64,000 nt of DNA. It comes from CAZMSD01 sp964568855. Lineage in GTDB: Bacteria; CAIWAD01. Made by a program: the position numbers and the translations under genes. The stretch is taken from NCBI GenBank assembly GCA_964568855.1, contig CAZMSD010000015.1, forward strand, positions 16,728-80,727, in the 5' to 3' direction. This document shows positions 1 through 9,076 of the stretch, in pieces (the stretch's first letter is position 1; each line of letters starts with the position of its first letter). The notes under the pieces are model-generated. The model was not told the origin of the DNA. It saw only the letters and a list, made by a program, of their open reading frames with translations, and searched no databases.

Positions 1-351
1 GAACGGGTGAGCGTGGTTACTTCGCCGGCCTTGCGGGCGCGGCAGACCGCTGCGCTGGTGGGAAAACTGCTCGGGATTCATCGCTGCGCCCGGGATCCCC
101 GCCTCTGGAGCGGCCCGGGAGGGCACGAGCGCAGCTACGATCTGGACAGCGGGGAGTTGCTCGAATCGCTGGACTCGCCGGACGGGAATCCGGAACTGCT
201 CGTGCTTGTAACACACATGGAAATCTGCCAGGACCTACCGCCGCGGCTGGTGGAGCGCTATGGTTCCCAGGGTCCTGCGGTAACGTACATCGGCCGCGGT
301 TGCGGAGTGCTCTACGACCTGAAGCGCGGGACGCACGCGCTTATTGGATAG
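1..351 (+). CDS. Histidine phosphatase superfamily protein (SixA/phosphoglycerate mutase-like), C-terminal part
   Basis: The reading frame is open from the left edge, so the start and the N-terminal RHG catalytic motif lie outside the window. The visible part has the family's second conserved block (VVTSPALRARQTA, where Arg and Thr contact phosphate) and the second catalytic histidine in LVLVTHMEIC. The family hydrolyses phosphate esters through a phospho-histidine intermediate. The short size after the RARQT block and the compact C-terminus resemble SixA-like small phosphatases, but the substrate cannot be told. The last 11 bp overlap the end of the convergent gene at 341-2581. Family assignment is fairly sure; the function is not. 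Confidence 0.7.
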   Translation, partial: ERVSVVTSPALRARQTAALVGKLLGIHRCARDPRLWSGPGGHERSYDLDSGELLESLDSPDGNPELLVLVTHMEICQDLPPRLVERYGSQGPAVTYIGRGCGVLYDLKRGTHALIG

Positions 352-2581
352 TCTCCAGGGCCAGTCTGAAACCGACGTCGGCGGCGCGATACTCCAGTGG
401 ATAGGGCGCGGAACCGCCCGAACCGCGCAGCCAGGATGCGCCCGCGGCCAGCGGACCTGCGGGGCCGATCACCCATTCGCGGACTCCTCCCGTCGGGCGC
501 TGCGCCCTGGGTCCGTTTCCCGATTTCTCGTCCATCACGACCAGGGCGGCTTGCGGCAGGATTCTCGAAGCTGTTACGGTCCCGGCGGGTGGGTTATCTC
601 CGGCGCGGGCGCCGAGTGCTTTTTCCAGGTCCGCGAACTCTTCCTCCCGCAGCAGTCGATAGCAATCCCGGGCCTTCGTTTCCACGCCCAGATCGAGATC
701 ATATGCCGCGGATCTTCCCTCGCGCCGGTTCAGCCAGTCGCAGTAGGCCATCGCTTCCCGGGGACTCAGGTTGACCATCGGCAGTTCGGGACGCTCGAAA
801 TAATCCTCGAGCCCCTCGACGGGCAGCCGGGGGGGAAAGTCGCGCCCGCTGTCCCGGCAATACATCCGGTATTCCGCCACGCTGACTTCCCGTTGTGATA
901 CAGACAGGTTCTCCAGCGCGATCCAGGAGTCGTTGAGCCCGCTGACGGCGGCCCTGAGAGCGGGCGTCCAGCCGGAGCTGCGCCAGGTGCAGGCGCCGCG
1001 CGCGAAGTACTCCAGCAGAACCTGGGAAGGTGGACGGCGATCCACCAGTGCTCCCGCGCTCCAGTCCGCCCGAAGCAGCAGGCTGTCCCCGCCGGCCACG
1101 CGCAGCACCTCGACCCGGTCACGCAGCCAGGAATCCTCCGTGGCCCAGCTCAGGCGTACTCCCTTACCCGCCAGGTCGATCCTCAGATCGCCGGGCGGGC
1201 CCGGTTCGAGGCCCACGACCTTCCAGGGCGACCATTCGCTCAGGCGATCCCCGTTCCGGGATCTCCAACGGCATTCGAATCTCCGGGTATCCGGCAGCGG
1301 CCGCAGCAGGTGGAACGCTGCAAAGACGCCGCGCGTCGCCCGTTCGGCCCGGCGGCAATCGATCTCCCAGGTCTCGGTCCATCCGCCGGGATCCGGCAAC
1401 TCCGCCCGGATCAGCGTATCACCGGACGAACTGAATACGAGCTCGAGGGGCGGCCGCCAGCGCAGGTCCACGCGGCCGGTCCAGACCGCCTTCCTCGCGC
1501 CTGCATCCCGGGCAAGCAGCTGGATCCACAAGGGTTTGAGCGGCAGGTCCCGCAACAGCACCGCGTTTCGGCTGAGAGAACCGCCTCCCGTGCTTCCTCG
1601 CCTGCCGAGCCACAGGATCTCGGTCTCCGCGGGAATCCGTCCTTCGGGGAAGACCAGCTCCAGTTCGCCGGGCGCCGGACGGTCCATCCGAGGCTCGAGA
1701 GATCGATCGCGGACTTCCCAGAGAATCGGCAAGGATCGGCTTCCCTGTTGGTCCCTGGAGGCCACGAGCAGCTCGCCGGGTGGTCCGAAAGCGACCATGT
1801 AGCGCGGTTGCTCGCCCCCCAGGGGCCGCAACTCGGCCTCTCCGCGCAGCAGCAGCGGAACGCAGCCGGAGGGCAGTTCGAGCTCGATCCCTGAGGAATG
1901 GACGCTGAGCACTCGCGGCGGGGGTGGCAGGTCCGGAGCCTCGGGGAGCGCCAGTCCGGCGACACCCGCCGGCACTCCGGGCATCTCGCCGAGTTGATCC
2001 GCGGGAAGCGGATCCTCCCAGTCCCCCAGCCGAACCTCGCGGGCGCTTCCCGCCCACGAGACGGCAATCCGGTTCCAGTCCCCCGGCGGCAACTGGGCCC
2101 GGCCCTCCGCGGCGGGGAAGGTCAGCACCTCGCTCAGCCGGACGTCCCGATACAGGCTGACCCAAAGCCTGTCCAGCGGGCAGGCGGGCGGATCCCAATG
2201 CATCACATCGTCTTCCAGGCGCGGATTCAATTCCGGCGGCCGGCGCGTCCAGATCCTCTCGGAACCGTAGACCGGCAGGCCGTTCTCAGGCTCGCGCCCG
2301 TGAAGCCGGAACCAGACCGTGCCCCCGGGCGGAGGTGCGGACCGGCGCAGCACGATTTCAGCGCCTGAATCTTCCAGGACCTGAACGGTGCGGAAACCCT
2401 CGCCCCGGTCCTCCTGCAGGGCGAAGAAGGAATCCGGGTCGATTCTGAGCAGCAGGCTGTCGCAGGAAACCGGTTCCACCCGGATCCGGCCGGTCCCGGG
2501 GGCTTCGTCGGCCGCGGCGGTCGTCGCGGCGAGCAGCAGGGCGCAGGCCAGGCCCGGGGCTCTCGGCGGGAGGGATTTCAT
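341..2581 (-). CDS. Secreted protein with C-terminal FGE/sulfatase-modifying-factor-like domain (GldK/GldJ-like fold, catalytic Cys not seen)
   Basis: 746 aa. An N-terminal signal peptide (residues 1-24, ending ATTAAADE) is followed by about 500 residues rich in beta-strand-like Ig/Fn3-type sequence. A C-terminal domain (about 560-746) has formylglycine-generating-enzyme (SUMF1) landmarks: VSQREVSVAEYRMYC, PMVNLSPREAMAYCDWLN, YRLLREEEFADLEKA, GGVREWV and ADVGFRLAL. The Cys that true FGEs carry in the final CR.AxR segment is not visible; the sequence reads EYRAADVGFRL. It is therefore more likely structural than a sulfatase activator. GldJ and GldK/PorK of type IX secretion are FGE-fold proteins of this sort. 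It is the last gene of a ten-gene operon and overlaps its upstream neighbour by ATGA. Fold assignment is good; a secretion role is inferred from context. Confidence 0.7.
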   Translation of the reverse strand: MKSLPPRAPGLACALLLAATTAAADEAPGTGRIRVEPVSCDSLLLRIDPDSFFALQEDRGEGFRTVQVLEDSGAEIVLRRSAPPPGGTVWFRLHGREPENGLPVYGSERIWTRRPPELNPRLEDDVMHWDPPACPLDRLWVSLYRDVRLSEVLTFPAAEGRAQLPPGDWNRIAVSWAGSAREVRLGDWEDPLPADQLGEMPGVPAGVAGLALPEAPDLPPPPRVLSVHSSGIELELPSGCVPLLLRGEAELRPLGGEQPRYMVAFGPPGELLVASRDQQGSRSLPILWEVRDRSLEPRMDRPAPGELELVFPEGRIPAETEILWLGRRGSTGGGSLSRNAVLLRDLPLKPLWIQLLARDAGARKAVWTGRVDLRWRPPLELVFSSSGDTLIRAELPDPGGWTETWEIDCRRAERATRGVFAAFHLLRPLPDTRRFECRWRSRNGDRLSEWSPWKVVGLEPGPPGDLRIDLAGKGVRLSWATEDSWLRDRVEVLRVAGGDSLLLRADWSAGALVDRRPPSQVLLEYFARGACTWRSSGWTPALRAAVSGLNDSWIALENLSVSQREVSVAEYRMYCRDSGRDFPPRLPVEGLEDYFERPELPMVNLSPREAMAYCDWLNRREGRSAAYDLDLGVETKARDCYRLLREEEFADLEKALGARAGDNPPAGTVTASRILPQAALVVMDEKSGNGPRAQRPTGGVREWVIGPAGPLAAGASWLRGSGGSAPYPLEYRAADVGFRLALETIQ

Positions 2582-3300
2582 TTGCCCGGTGCGCCGACGT
2601 ACACCGTGTCTACGACCTGGCTCTCGAGAATCAGCAGGTCGTGCAGAACCTTATCGACGATGTAGGTGGTGTCCTGGCGCAACACTTCCACCACGTCCAC
2701 CACGCGCCGTCTTTCCCTGACCGTTCCCACGGGCAGGCCGCGGGCGTAGAGGCTGTCCGCCGTGTAATCCCAGACGCGGAAGAGCAGGCCCTCGCCGCCC
2801 ATGTCGAGCGCCATCTCGAACTCGCCCTCGCCCAGGTTGTTGCGCGATGCTTCAAGCAGGTCGGCCAGCAGGGAAGCCACGGCGCGGTCGGCCTGCCGGA
2901 GCTCCCCCGCGGAGACGTCGCGCGGGGCGTGCAGTTCGCGGTTGGCCTCGAATTCCCAGTGGCGCATCCGCTCCTGCAGCTCCGCGCTCAGTGAGCGCAG
3001 CACGTGGATTCCGCCCTCCGGAAGAATGCGCAGGACGTCTCCCTCGCCGAATCCGTCGCCGCCCAGGTCGTGCAGCTCGAGTCTTTCGACGCCTGCCGGA
3101 TCGACCGGAATCAATTGCTGGACCAGCAGTTCGCGTATTACACCCGGATCGGCGATGCCGGCCTCGAGATGCATCACGGGCCGGACAAGGGGCGCCTGCG
3201 CCTGCGCCGAACCGAAGCACAGCAGCGCCGCCAGGCAGGCGGCCCGGATCGCGCTTCGCCTGGCCGGGCCGAACCGCCCTGATCGGTTCGTTTCGCTCAT
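2578..3300 (-). CDS. Secreted protein of unknown function in the ExbBD/T9SS-like operon
   Basis: 240 aa from the ATG at 3300, which overlaps the stop of the TPR gene by ATGA; the longer open frame upstream is not needed. Residues 1-35 are a signal peptide (basic stretch, then AIRAACLAALLCFGSAQAQA). The mature part is acidic and mostly helical, with no motif I recognise. The tail has a repeated VVDVVEV and QVVDTVYV pattern that could be a short coiled or beta segment. It lies second to last in the operon, between the TPR protein and the FGE-like protein, with 4-bp overlaps on both sides, which argues for translational coupling and a shared periplasmic role. Confidence 0.6.
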   Translation of the reverse strand: MSETNRSGRFGPARRSAIRAACLAALLCFGSAQAQAPLVRPVMHLEAGIADPGVIRELLVQQLIPVDPAGVERLELHDLGGDGFGEGDVLRILPEGGIHVLRSLSAELQERMRHWEFEANRELHAPRDVSAGELRQADRAVASLLADLLEASRNNLGEGEFEMALDMGGEGLLFRVWDYTADSLYARGLPVGTVRERRRVVDVVEVLRQDTTYIVDKVLHDLLILESQVVDTVYVGAPGK

Positions 3301-4814
3301 CGCTTCAACTCCATGACCCGCTCCCATGAGCGCCGGGCTTCCGCGGCCCGATCCAGCCGCCGATAAACTTCGGTCAGCGCGGTGTGGATCTGGATCTGGT
3401 CGGCCCTGGTGCATTCGTGGTCCCTGTCACAGCGATCCAGGGCGAGCTCCAGCCAGGTCAGTGCCTCCTTGGGACGGTTGATCAGCAGCGATCCGATTCG
3501 GGCCGCCAGCAGCGGGTAATAACGGTTGTCGCTGTCCACGGCCGCCAGGTACTGCTCGTAAGCCCGCAGAGGCTCCGCCGATTCGATCTCGGAGCCCAGG
3601 TTCAGCGTCATCAATCCTCGTGTGTCACGGACCCGCCGGGCCAGGCTGTCGGGCAGCGACGCGGCGCGCGGATCCTCCAGCAGCTCGACCACACGGCCCA
3701 GGGCGAGTTCCTGCATCTCCAGCTTGTAGAACTCCAGGTCCGCGAGGGCCAGCACGTTTCCGGCCAGCGCCTCGGACCGACGGCTGTTCTCGACGGCCTC
3801 CAGCAGGAGTTCGCGGGCCTCGATCTCGCGACCCTGTTCGATCAGCTTCCAGGCCCGGTCGATGCGCAAGGCCTGGCTCAGGCTGCCGCCCGCGCGGTTG
3901 AGCCAGCGCCTGAGTTCGGCGATTTCCTTGAGTTCGCCCGCCGTCGCCAGGGGCTCCCACTCAGCCACGCTTTGCCTGAACACGTCCTCCCGGCCGGTGT
4001 CCATGGCCAGGCGCACGCGCTCCCTGAGGATGAACACGAGGTGGCTGCGGCGACGCCCCACCGGACGTTCCGGACTGCCCCCCCGGTCCTCCCAGGCATA
4101 GGCGCGCAGGACGGACGCGGCCCTTCCGTACTGCTCCAGCGCTTCGTCCTTTCTTCCCGTATCACGAAGCAGGTCCGCCAGATCCCAGTGCGCGAAATAG
4201 CTTGAAGGATCGAGCGCCAGCCGCTTGCGGATCACCTCGATCGCCCGGTCGCGGTACTCGAGGCTGGCGTAGATCCGGCCCAGGTCCTCGAGCACGCCGC
4301 CCATGCTCTCGAGGACTCCGGCGTCCCATGGATTCGCCGCCAGGGCCTGCTCGAAGCGTCCCAGCGCCTCCACCAGCCGTCCGGCCACGCCGGTGCGGAT
4401 TTCCTCGCGCAGGCCGGCGAGTTCGTCTAGATCCATCTCGGAGGGATAGCGACCGCCCGTCAGGTCCAGCGCGTTCTGCATCTGCCTGAGCGCCTGCTCG
4501 TACAGGTCGAAGTAGGCCCGGGTGTCCGCGACGGCCGAGCGGCGCAGCGAATCCAGCGCCAGCACGATCCAGGTCCGGTCCGCGATGGAGGCCCGGATCT
4601 CCTCGCCCTGGCGTTTCAATTCTTCGGCCAGCTCGCGCCGCTCGTCGTCCACCATGGCGCCCGACTCGCCGGCGGCGTCCCGCTCGGCCAGGATCCTGTC
4701 CGCGGTCCGCGTGATGCCCGGGGGGTCCCTGTCCTGGGCGTCCGCGGATGACGCGAGCAGGATCAGGACGGCCAGCAGCATCGCGGCCGGGCGAATCGTT
4801 CCGGTCCGGTTCAT
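3297..4814 (-). CDS. Periplasmic tetratricopeptide-repeat protein
   Basis: 505 aa. Start chosen at the ATG at 4814, which shares one base with the stop of the preceding gene (TAATG). A signal peptide covers residues 1-26 (MLLAVLILLASSADAQ). Several TPR units follow: LGRFEQALAANPWDAGVLES, ASLEYRDRAIEVIRKRLALD, HWDLADLLRDTGRKDEALEQ, and at the C-terminus PLRAYEQYLAAVDSDNRYYP and LTEVYRRLDRAAEARRSWER. TPR proteins act as periplasmic scaffolds and often accompany ExbB/ExbD/TonB-type operons. The partner is presumably one of the neighbouring envelope proteins. Cargo and exact role are unknown. Confidence 0.75.
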   Translation of the reverse strand: MNRTGTIRPAAMLLAVLILLASSADAQDRDPPGITRTADRILAERDAAGESGAMVDDERRELAEELKRQGEEIRASIADRTWIVLALDSLRRSAVADTRAYFDLYEQALRQMQNALDLTGGRYPSEMDLDELAGLREEIRTGVAGRLVEALGRFEQALAANPWDAGVLESMGGVLEDLGRIYASLEYRDRAIEVIRKRLALDPSSYFAHWDLADLLRDTGRKDEALEQYGRAASVLRAYAWEDRGGSPERPVGRRRSHLVFILRERVRLAMDTGREDVFRQSVAEWEPLATAGELKEIAELRRWLNRAGGSLSQALRIDRAWKLIEQGREIEARELLLEAVENSRRSEALAGNVLALADLEFYKLEMQELALGRVVELLEDPRAASLPDSLARRVRDTRGLMTLNLGSEIESAEPLRAYEQYLAAVDSDNRYYPLLAARIGSLLINRPKEALTWLELALDRCDRDHECTRADQIQIHTALTEVYRRLDRAAEARRSWERVMELKR

Positions 4815-5719
4815 TACAGACCCTCCAGGAATTGCAGCAGCGTCGCGTGCAACGCTGCGGCGTCGTCCAGCCTGCTGTAACGCGCGATGATGGTCCGCGA
4901 GGCGCCTTCCCGGAACAGCTCGCCCCGCTTGAGCGACCTGAGCGCGCAGCCGTCGCCCGCCAGGACCATCACCAGCAGCTCGTCGCCCTTCTGCAGCAGC
5001 AGCGAAGCCTCTCCGGAGCCCTCCTCCAGGCAAAGGGTCGACTGCCAGCGATCGCGGCCCAGCATGATTTCCCCGCCCCTGGCCGGTTTCGCGCCGCAGC
5101 CCGCGAAGCGACGGAATTCGCCGCCGAGTTCCCGCACGGGCGATGCATGGTAATAGGCGACCAGCCGGTCCCAGTGGGTCGCCAGCTCGAGCCCCGGTTC
5201 TCCGCCCTCCCCAAGCGCCACGTCGCGCTCGGTGTCGAGCCGTCCGATCAGGGACCTGGAATCGCGCGTCCGGGTGTCCTCGGCCCGGGCCGGCAACTCG
5301 GGCAGGTCGGGCCGCTCGAACAGGCTCCGGTCGCCGAGTGTCACGCGGTTGTCGAAGCGCGAGCGATCTCTCCCGGGATCGCCTTCCAGGATGTCAAGCG
5401 CATCGCGGTCCCGGGCCAGACCCGGCAGGTAGCGCCGCTCCGGCGAATCGGCCGGCGACCTCTCCGTGACACGGGGCATGGCGCGCGGAATCCGCAGCTC
5501 CACGCGCTCGCGCATCCTTTCCCGCACGCGATTCATGTGCGAAGGAGCCTGGTAGATCTGGCGGACCCAGGTCATCAATTCCGCGCCGGGGACTTCGACG
5601 CGCTGGGGGCGCTGGATCCTGAGCAGCGAGAGCGTCGAGTAGAACAGCAGCATCAGCAGCAGGCTGCCGCCCCATGCGATCTGCTGGATCCTGCCCCGGT
5701 TCAGTTCGAGACCGCTCAT
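4814..5719 (-). CDS. Single-TM periplasmic protein in the TonB/GldM position of an ExbBD operon
   Basis: 301 aa from the ATG at 5719, overlapping the upstream ExbD stop by ATGA. An N-terminal anchor (about residues 14-33, IAWGGSLLLMLLFYSTLSLL) is followed by an Arg/Asp/Pro-rich extended stretch (about 60-150) and a globular C-terminal domain with two Cys (FAGCGAK, TLCLEEG). This layout of cytoplasmic tail, one TM and a periplasmic spacer plus end domain is that of TonB or TolA. I do not see the TonB C-terminal YP motif, so I do not call it TonB. It would be the natural partner receiving energy from the ExbB/ExbD motor encoded just upstream. Confidence 0.6.
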   Translation of the reverse strand: MSGLELNRGRIQQIAWGGSLLLMLLFYSTLSLLRIQRPQRVEVPGAELMTWVRQIYQAPSHMNRVRERMRERVELRIPRAMPRVTERSPADSPERRYLPGLARDRDALDILEGDPGRDRSRFDNRVTLGDRSLFERPDLPELPARAEDTRTRDSRSLIGRLDTERDVALGEGGEPGLELATHWDRLVAYYHASPVRELGGEFRRFAGCGAKPARGGEIMLGRDRWQSTLCLEEGSGEASLLLQKGDELLVMVLAGDGCALRSLKRGELFREGASRTIIARYSRLDDAAALHATLLQFLEGL

Positions 5720-6162
5720 GGCGACTCCGTCTCCCGCTCGGTATCCTTGATCCCGGCCTTGAATTCCAGGTTGCGATCGAGTTCGTAGAGCTCGCAGGCG
5801 TCCACCGCGTGAACAGCCGCCTGCACCGGCGCATCCGGCTCGACCTCTATATCCACGCCCGATAGTTCGTGCTGCTCCTTCAAGCGGCCCACCACAGCGG
5901 CCAGGGTGTCGGCTCCGGCGACTTCCCCGAGGCGCATCCGCAGTCCCAGCGAGCTCAACAGTTCCACCTGGAACTGCTCGCCGCCAGCCGCCGTGACCAG
6001 CAGTCGCCGCTCCTCCAGCCGCAGGGTGTCGAGAACGGCCTCCCACCCCGTGGGCAGCGGAATTCGCGTCCGCTCGTCGAGGTCGGCGATTCCCAGGAAG
6101 CCGATCAGGATGATCAGCACCACGTCGATCAGGCGTGTCACACTTCCCGCACGGACGTTCAT
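5716..6162 (-). CDS. ExbD/TolR-family biopolymer transport protein (second copy)
   Basis: 148 aa. One N-terminal TM with the family's membrane Asp (VTRLIDVVLIILIGFLGIAD, about residues 8-27), then a periplasmic domain of about 110 residues with the ExbD-like segment LAAVVGRLKEQHELSGVDIEVEPDAPVQ. ExbD/TolR subunits form the proton-conducting stator plug with ExbB/TolQ. It follows the first exbD with a 4-bp ATGA overlap and is itself coupled to the single-TM protein. Two different ExbD genes after one ExbB are common in multi-partner Ton/Gld-type motors. An extended C-terminal tail (KDTERETESP) has no known role. Confidence 0.8.
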   Translation of the reverse strand: MNVRAGSVTRLIDVVLIILIGFLGIADLDERTRIPLPTGWEAVLDTLRLEERRLLVTAAGGEQFQVELLSSLGLRMRLGEVAGADTLAAVVGRLKEQHELSGVDIEVEPDAPVQAAVHAVDACELYELDRNLEFKAGIKDTERETESP

Positions 6163-6548
6163 GGGAACGCGATCTCCGTTTCCGGCCGCTCCAGCACTAC
6201 TTCCAAGGCCACGGGCAGCTCCAGTCCGCGGCAGACGTTCAGCACCGCCGCAACTCCGGCGCCGGGCTGGTCCCGATCGACGCGCAGGCGCACGCGCTCG
6301 GAGCCCTGGGCCATGAATCCCGCCAGCACTTCCCGTAATCCCGCAGCATTGTCAGCCTCGACCCGGTCAGACCCGCAAATGAAGCCGCCCTCGGGCATGA
6401 TTCCGACCACGATCCAGTCCTCGAAGTCGGGCGGCACGGCGGGCAGGTAAGCGGCCCGCGGCAGGTCGCGCTCGATGGAGCGGTCCACGTGGCTGATGGA
6501 AATGAAGCCGAAGAGCAGAATCAACACGATGTCGATCAGCCTGATCAT
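6159..6548 (-). CDS. ExbD/TolR-family biopolymer transport protein (first copy)
   Basis: 129 aa. MIRLIDIVLILLFGFISISH gives a single N-terminal TM carrying the conserved Asp that lines the proton path in ExbD/TolR/MotB stators. The periplasmic part includes AGFMAQGSERVRLRVDRDQ, the usual ExbD C-terminal fold. It overlaps ExbB by 4 bp (ATGA) upstream and the second exbD by 4 bp downstream. It shares the I/VDxVLI TM motif with the second copy but is otherwise divergent, so this is probably an old duplication and the motor may use a heteromeric plug. Confidence 0.82.
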   Translation of the reverse strand: MIRLIDIVLILLFGFISISHVDRSIERDLPRAAYLPAVPPDFEDWIVVGIMPEGGFICGSDRVEADNAAGLREVLAGFMAQGSERVRLRVDRDQPGAGVAAVLNVCRGLELPVALEVVLERPETEIAFP

Positions 6549-7354
6549 GCCTCGACCCTGTCACCGGCCCGCCGCTTGCGATCGATGTCCAGCGAGCCTT
6601 CCTGCAGCATGGCCTGCCTGATTTCAGTCAGCTTCTGGTATTGCCCGTCCAGCACGCCGTCGAAGTAATTGCGCACCAGGGTCAGTACGAGGTTCAGCAG
6701 CAGGCTGACGATGATGCCCACCAGGGTCGTGATCAGGGCCACTCCCATGCCGTGCAGGATCTTGTCCTTGTCCAGCGTGCCGCCGAAGAAGGTCTGAAAC
6801 ATGCCCAGGACGGTTCCCAGCAGGCCCAGCGCTCCGGCGCTGTCGGACAGGAAAGTCATCCAGTTCACGTAGGGCTTGAACCAGTCCTGGCGCACGGTCA
6901 TGAAGCGCTCGATGTTCGCGCCCAGGCTGTCGTGGTTGCGCGAACTGATGAACTGGGCCAGCATGTCCCTGGCGCCCGCGGCCAGTTCGCTGGTGGGCTG
7001 CCCCTCCATGTCCGACAGCAGCTCGCGGGCGAGTTTGGCCCTGGCCGGCAGGCGGTGTATCACCTTGCTCCGACCGCGATCCACGTGCACCATCAGGACC
7101 CGCGCCACGCTGAGGGCGATTCCCACCAGTAGCAGTACGTAGATGGGATAGCAGATCCAGCCTCCCATCGCCAGAACATCCAGCACGGGGATGGACGCGG
7201 ATTCCGCTCCCTGGGCCGCCGCCGCGGCCGGCAGGAGAGCGAGAACCAGCCCCGTTACAAGGCCCGGCGGAATTGGTGTGATTCCGGATCTCACGGCGGA
7301 TCCTCCGTTCGTTTCGCAGGTCTCAGTCTTCATGTTAGCGCCCGTTGTTTGCAT
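6545..7354 (-). CDS. MotA/TolQ/ExbB proton channel family protein
   Basis: 269 aa. An N-terminal hydrophobic segment (about residues 28-48) is followed by the three TMs typical of ExbB/TolQ: GWICYPIYVLLLVGIALSVA (about 65-85), DSAGALGLLGTVLGMFQTF (about 170-190, with the conserved GLLGTV(L/I)GM signature) and GVALITTLVGIIVSLLLNLV (about 207-227). These proteins form the pentameric stator that uses the proton gradient to move a periplasmic partner. The ATG at 7354 is preceded by AGGAA at good spacing, better than the ATG at 7333. It starts 3 bp after the PorP-like gene ends, in the middle of the operon. GldL in T9SS is a functional analogue. Confidence 0.88.
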   Translation of the reverse strand: MQTTGANMKTETCETNGGSAVRSGITPIPPGLVTGLVLALLPAAAAAQGAESASIPVLDVLAMGGWICYPIYVLLLVGIALSVARVLMVHVDRGRSKVIHRLPARAKLARELLSDMEGQPTSELAAGARDMLAQFISSRNHDSLGANIERFMTVRQDWFKPYVNWMTFLSDSAGALGLLGTVLGMFQTFFGGTLDKDKILHGMGVALITTLVGIIVSLLLNLVLTLVRNYFDGVLDGQYQKLTEIRQAMLQEGSLDIDRKRRAGDRVEA

Positions 7355-7357
7355 CGC

Positions 7358-9076
7358 TTATTCCTGCATGATGATGTGGATCCCGTCCACTCCGGGAGGC
7401 AGCTCCTCCGCGGGATCCAGGGCCCGCAGGTGAACGTGTCTCACGCGGTGTACGACGTGGACCTCGGAATGCTCCTCCCCGACGGCGACGCCGGAGGAAT
7501 CGAACAGCAGCAGGTCGACGCGGCCCGTCCCCGCATCCGGCAGCCCGCCGCGATCGTCGTACACGGGCAGCAGCAGCCGCTCCGGGGGAGCGCCCGCTCC
7601 CTCGACCCGGCTGGTGTGCCCGCCGGCGCCCCTGAACACCAGGCGCCAGGCGGAGACATGGCCCGCGAAGTCGTCGTCCAGCAGAACCCGCAATTCCAGG
7701 TTCTCCGGCACGGGAATCGTCGACCCGCTGGGGGGCAGCGCCCTCCGGGCGCCGACCCGCGCTTCGACCGGAGCGCCCGACAGCGCGGCCAGGTCCTCGA
7801 TGCGCATGCTCCGCTCGCCGGCGTGGATCACGGGAACCACGCCCCGCTCCCGCGCCATGGTTTCCAGTAGCGCAGTCAGCCGGTAGTACTCGCGAGAGTA
7901 GGTCTCGCGAACCACCTCGCCTCCCTGCGGTACCACGCGCTCTCCCTCGGGAAGCTGCGCGGCCAGCACGGACTCGAGCGGGATCTCGTCCGCCAGCTCC
8001 TGCGGCAGGTGCAGGTGCAGCTCCATCAGGTCCACCGTCGCCCGGGGCAGCGCCATCAGCACCGGGGCCCTGGCGGCGTCCCAGCGCCGTCCGAAGAGAC
8101 CGCGCAGTCCCCCCCGGCCCAGGGAAGTCTCGCCGGGCGCGTACACGCCCGGACCGCCCGCCGGTCCGAACCTGCCGGGCGACAATCCACCGCCCAGGTC
8201 CAGCCTGTAGACCAGCCGGTGGCTGCTCCCGGCCCGGTCTGCGAAATCGCCGATGGGAAAAGTAAGCTCGTAAGAGCAGCTGTGGTGTTCCTCCCAGGCC
8301 GCGGACATGGACAGCGCGAATCCTTCCTCGCGCACCCTCCCGGCCAGCTCCACGCCGGGCAGCACCCGGTAACCGGCTTCCAGGCCCGGTCGCGGTTCCT
8401 CGATCAACTCATCGAGCAGACCGCCGTCGCTGCGATTGTAGGCCAGGTTGTCGAGCGTGAGACCCAGGCGCAAGGGGCCGCCGCTCCAGTGAAGCCCCAG
8501 GTACTCGCGCAGCGGGGCGCGCGGTTCGCTCCCTGAAAGCGCCAGGCTGGGCCGGTTGATGTGCTTCAGGCCCAGCCCCAGGCGCAGGCCGCCCAGGGGC
8601 GACCAGAACACTCCCGCGCCCAGCACGGGCTGGATCCGGTCGCTGCCGTTGCGGAACACGGGATCCTCCGTCACGCCCTCGCTGAAGCGCGAAGTGTTCC
8701 AGCCGAAATGCCGGAAGCCCAGCTCCAGGCCCAGCGACAGGTTGCCCAGCGGCCGGTAGGCCCAGTCTAGGGCGATTTCCGACTCGTTCATCAGGTCCGT
8801 GTCGCGGTGCAGCGCCAGCAGGGCCAAGTTCCAGCGAGGAATCGAGAAGCTGAATCCGCCCTGTCCGAAGGCGGCCGGGCTGTCGGCCAGTCCCGTGTGC
8901 AACAGCTTCCAGGTAACCTCGAAGGCCACCGGCTGCCAAACGGCGAGGGCCGGATTCACGCGCAGGCCGCTGTGGTCTTCCAGCACGGCGGGATTGCCAT
9001 AGGCGGCCATTTCGGCGCGAGCGGTAATGGGAATCGCCAGCACCAGGGCGCAGGGGATCAGGCGGTCGAGTTTCAT
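7358..9076 (-). CDS. PorP/SprF-like outer-membrane beta-barrel protein
   Basis: 572 aa from the ATG at 9076, overlapping the stop of the giant cargo gene by ATGA. A signal peptide (1-21, CALVLAIPITARA) precedes AAYGNPAVLEDHSGLRVNPAL, which resembles the start of mature PorP/SprF barrels. A long run of alternating amphipathic strands follows (e.g. LSLGLELGFRHFGW, LRLGLGLKHINRP, VELAGRVREEGFALSMSAAW), about 14 strands over residues 25-300. The C-terminal 250 residues are not barrel-like and include a possible OmpA-like or Ig-like periplasmic part. In Bacteroidota, PorP/SprF genes sit directly beside type B CTD cargo and are needed for its surface display. That same pairing is seen here. Confidence 0.65.
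   Translation of the reverse strand: MKLDRLIPCALVLAIPITARAEMAAYGNPAVLEDHSGLRVNPALAVWQPVAFEVTWKLLHTGLADSPAAFGQGGFSFSIPRWNLALLALHRDTDLMNESEIALDWAYRPLGNLSLGLELGFRHFGWNTSRFSEGVTEDPVFRNGSDRIQPVLGAGVFWSPLGGLRLGLGLKHINRPSLALSGSEPRAPLREYLGLHWSGGPLRLGLTLDNLAYNRSDGGLLDELIEEPRPGLEAGYRVLPGVELAGRVREEGFALSMSAAWEEHHSCSYELTFPIGDFADRAGSSHRLVYRLDLGGGLSPGRFGPAGGPGVYAPGETSLGRGGLRGLFGRRWDAARAPVLMALPRATVDLMELHLHLPQELADEIPLESVLAAQLPEGERVVPQGGEVVRETYSREYYRLTALLETMARERGVVPVIHAGERSMRIEDLAALSGAPVEARVGARRALPPSGSTIPVPENLELRVLLDDDFAGHVSAWRLVFRGAGGHTSRVEGAGAPPERLLLPVYDDRGGLPDAGTGRVDLLLFDSSGVAVGEEHSEVHVVHRVRHVHLRALDPAEELPPGVDGIHIIMQE

Noticed and set aside
341..2581. Calling the FGE-like protein a sulfatase-activating enzyme
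   Set aside because: The catalytic Cys region is not conserved and no sulfatase gene is nearby.
4814..5719. Calling the single-TM operon protein TonB
   Set aside because: Layout fits, but the TonB C-terminal YP motif and fold are not visible, so only a TonB-like position is stated.
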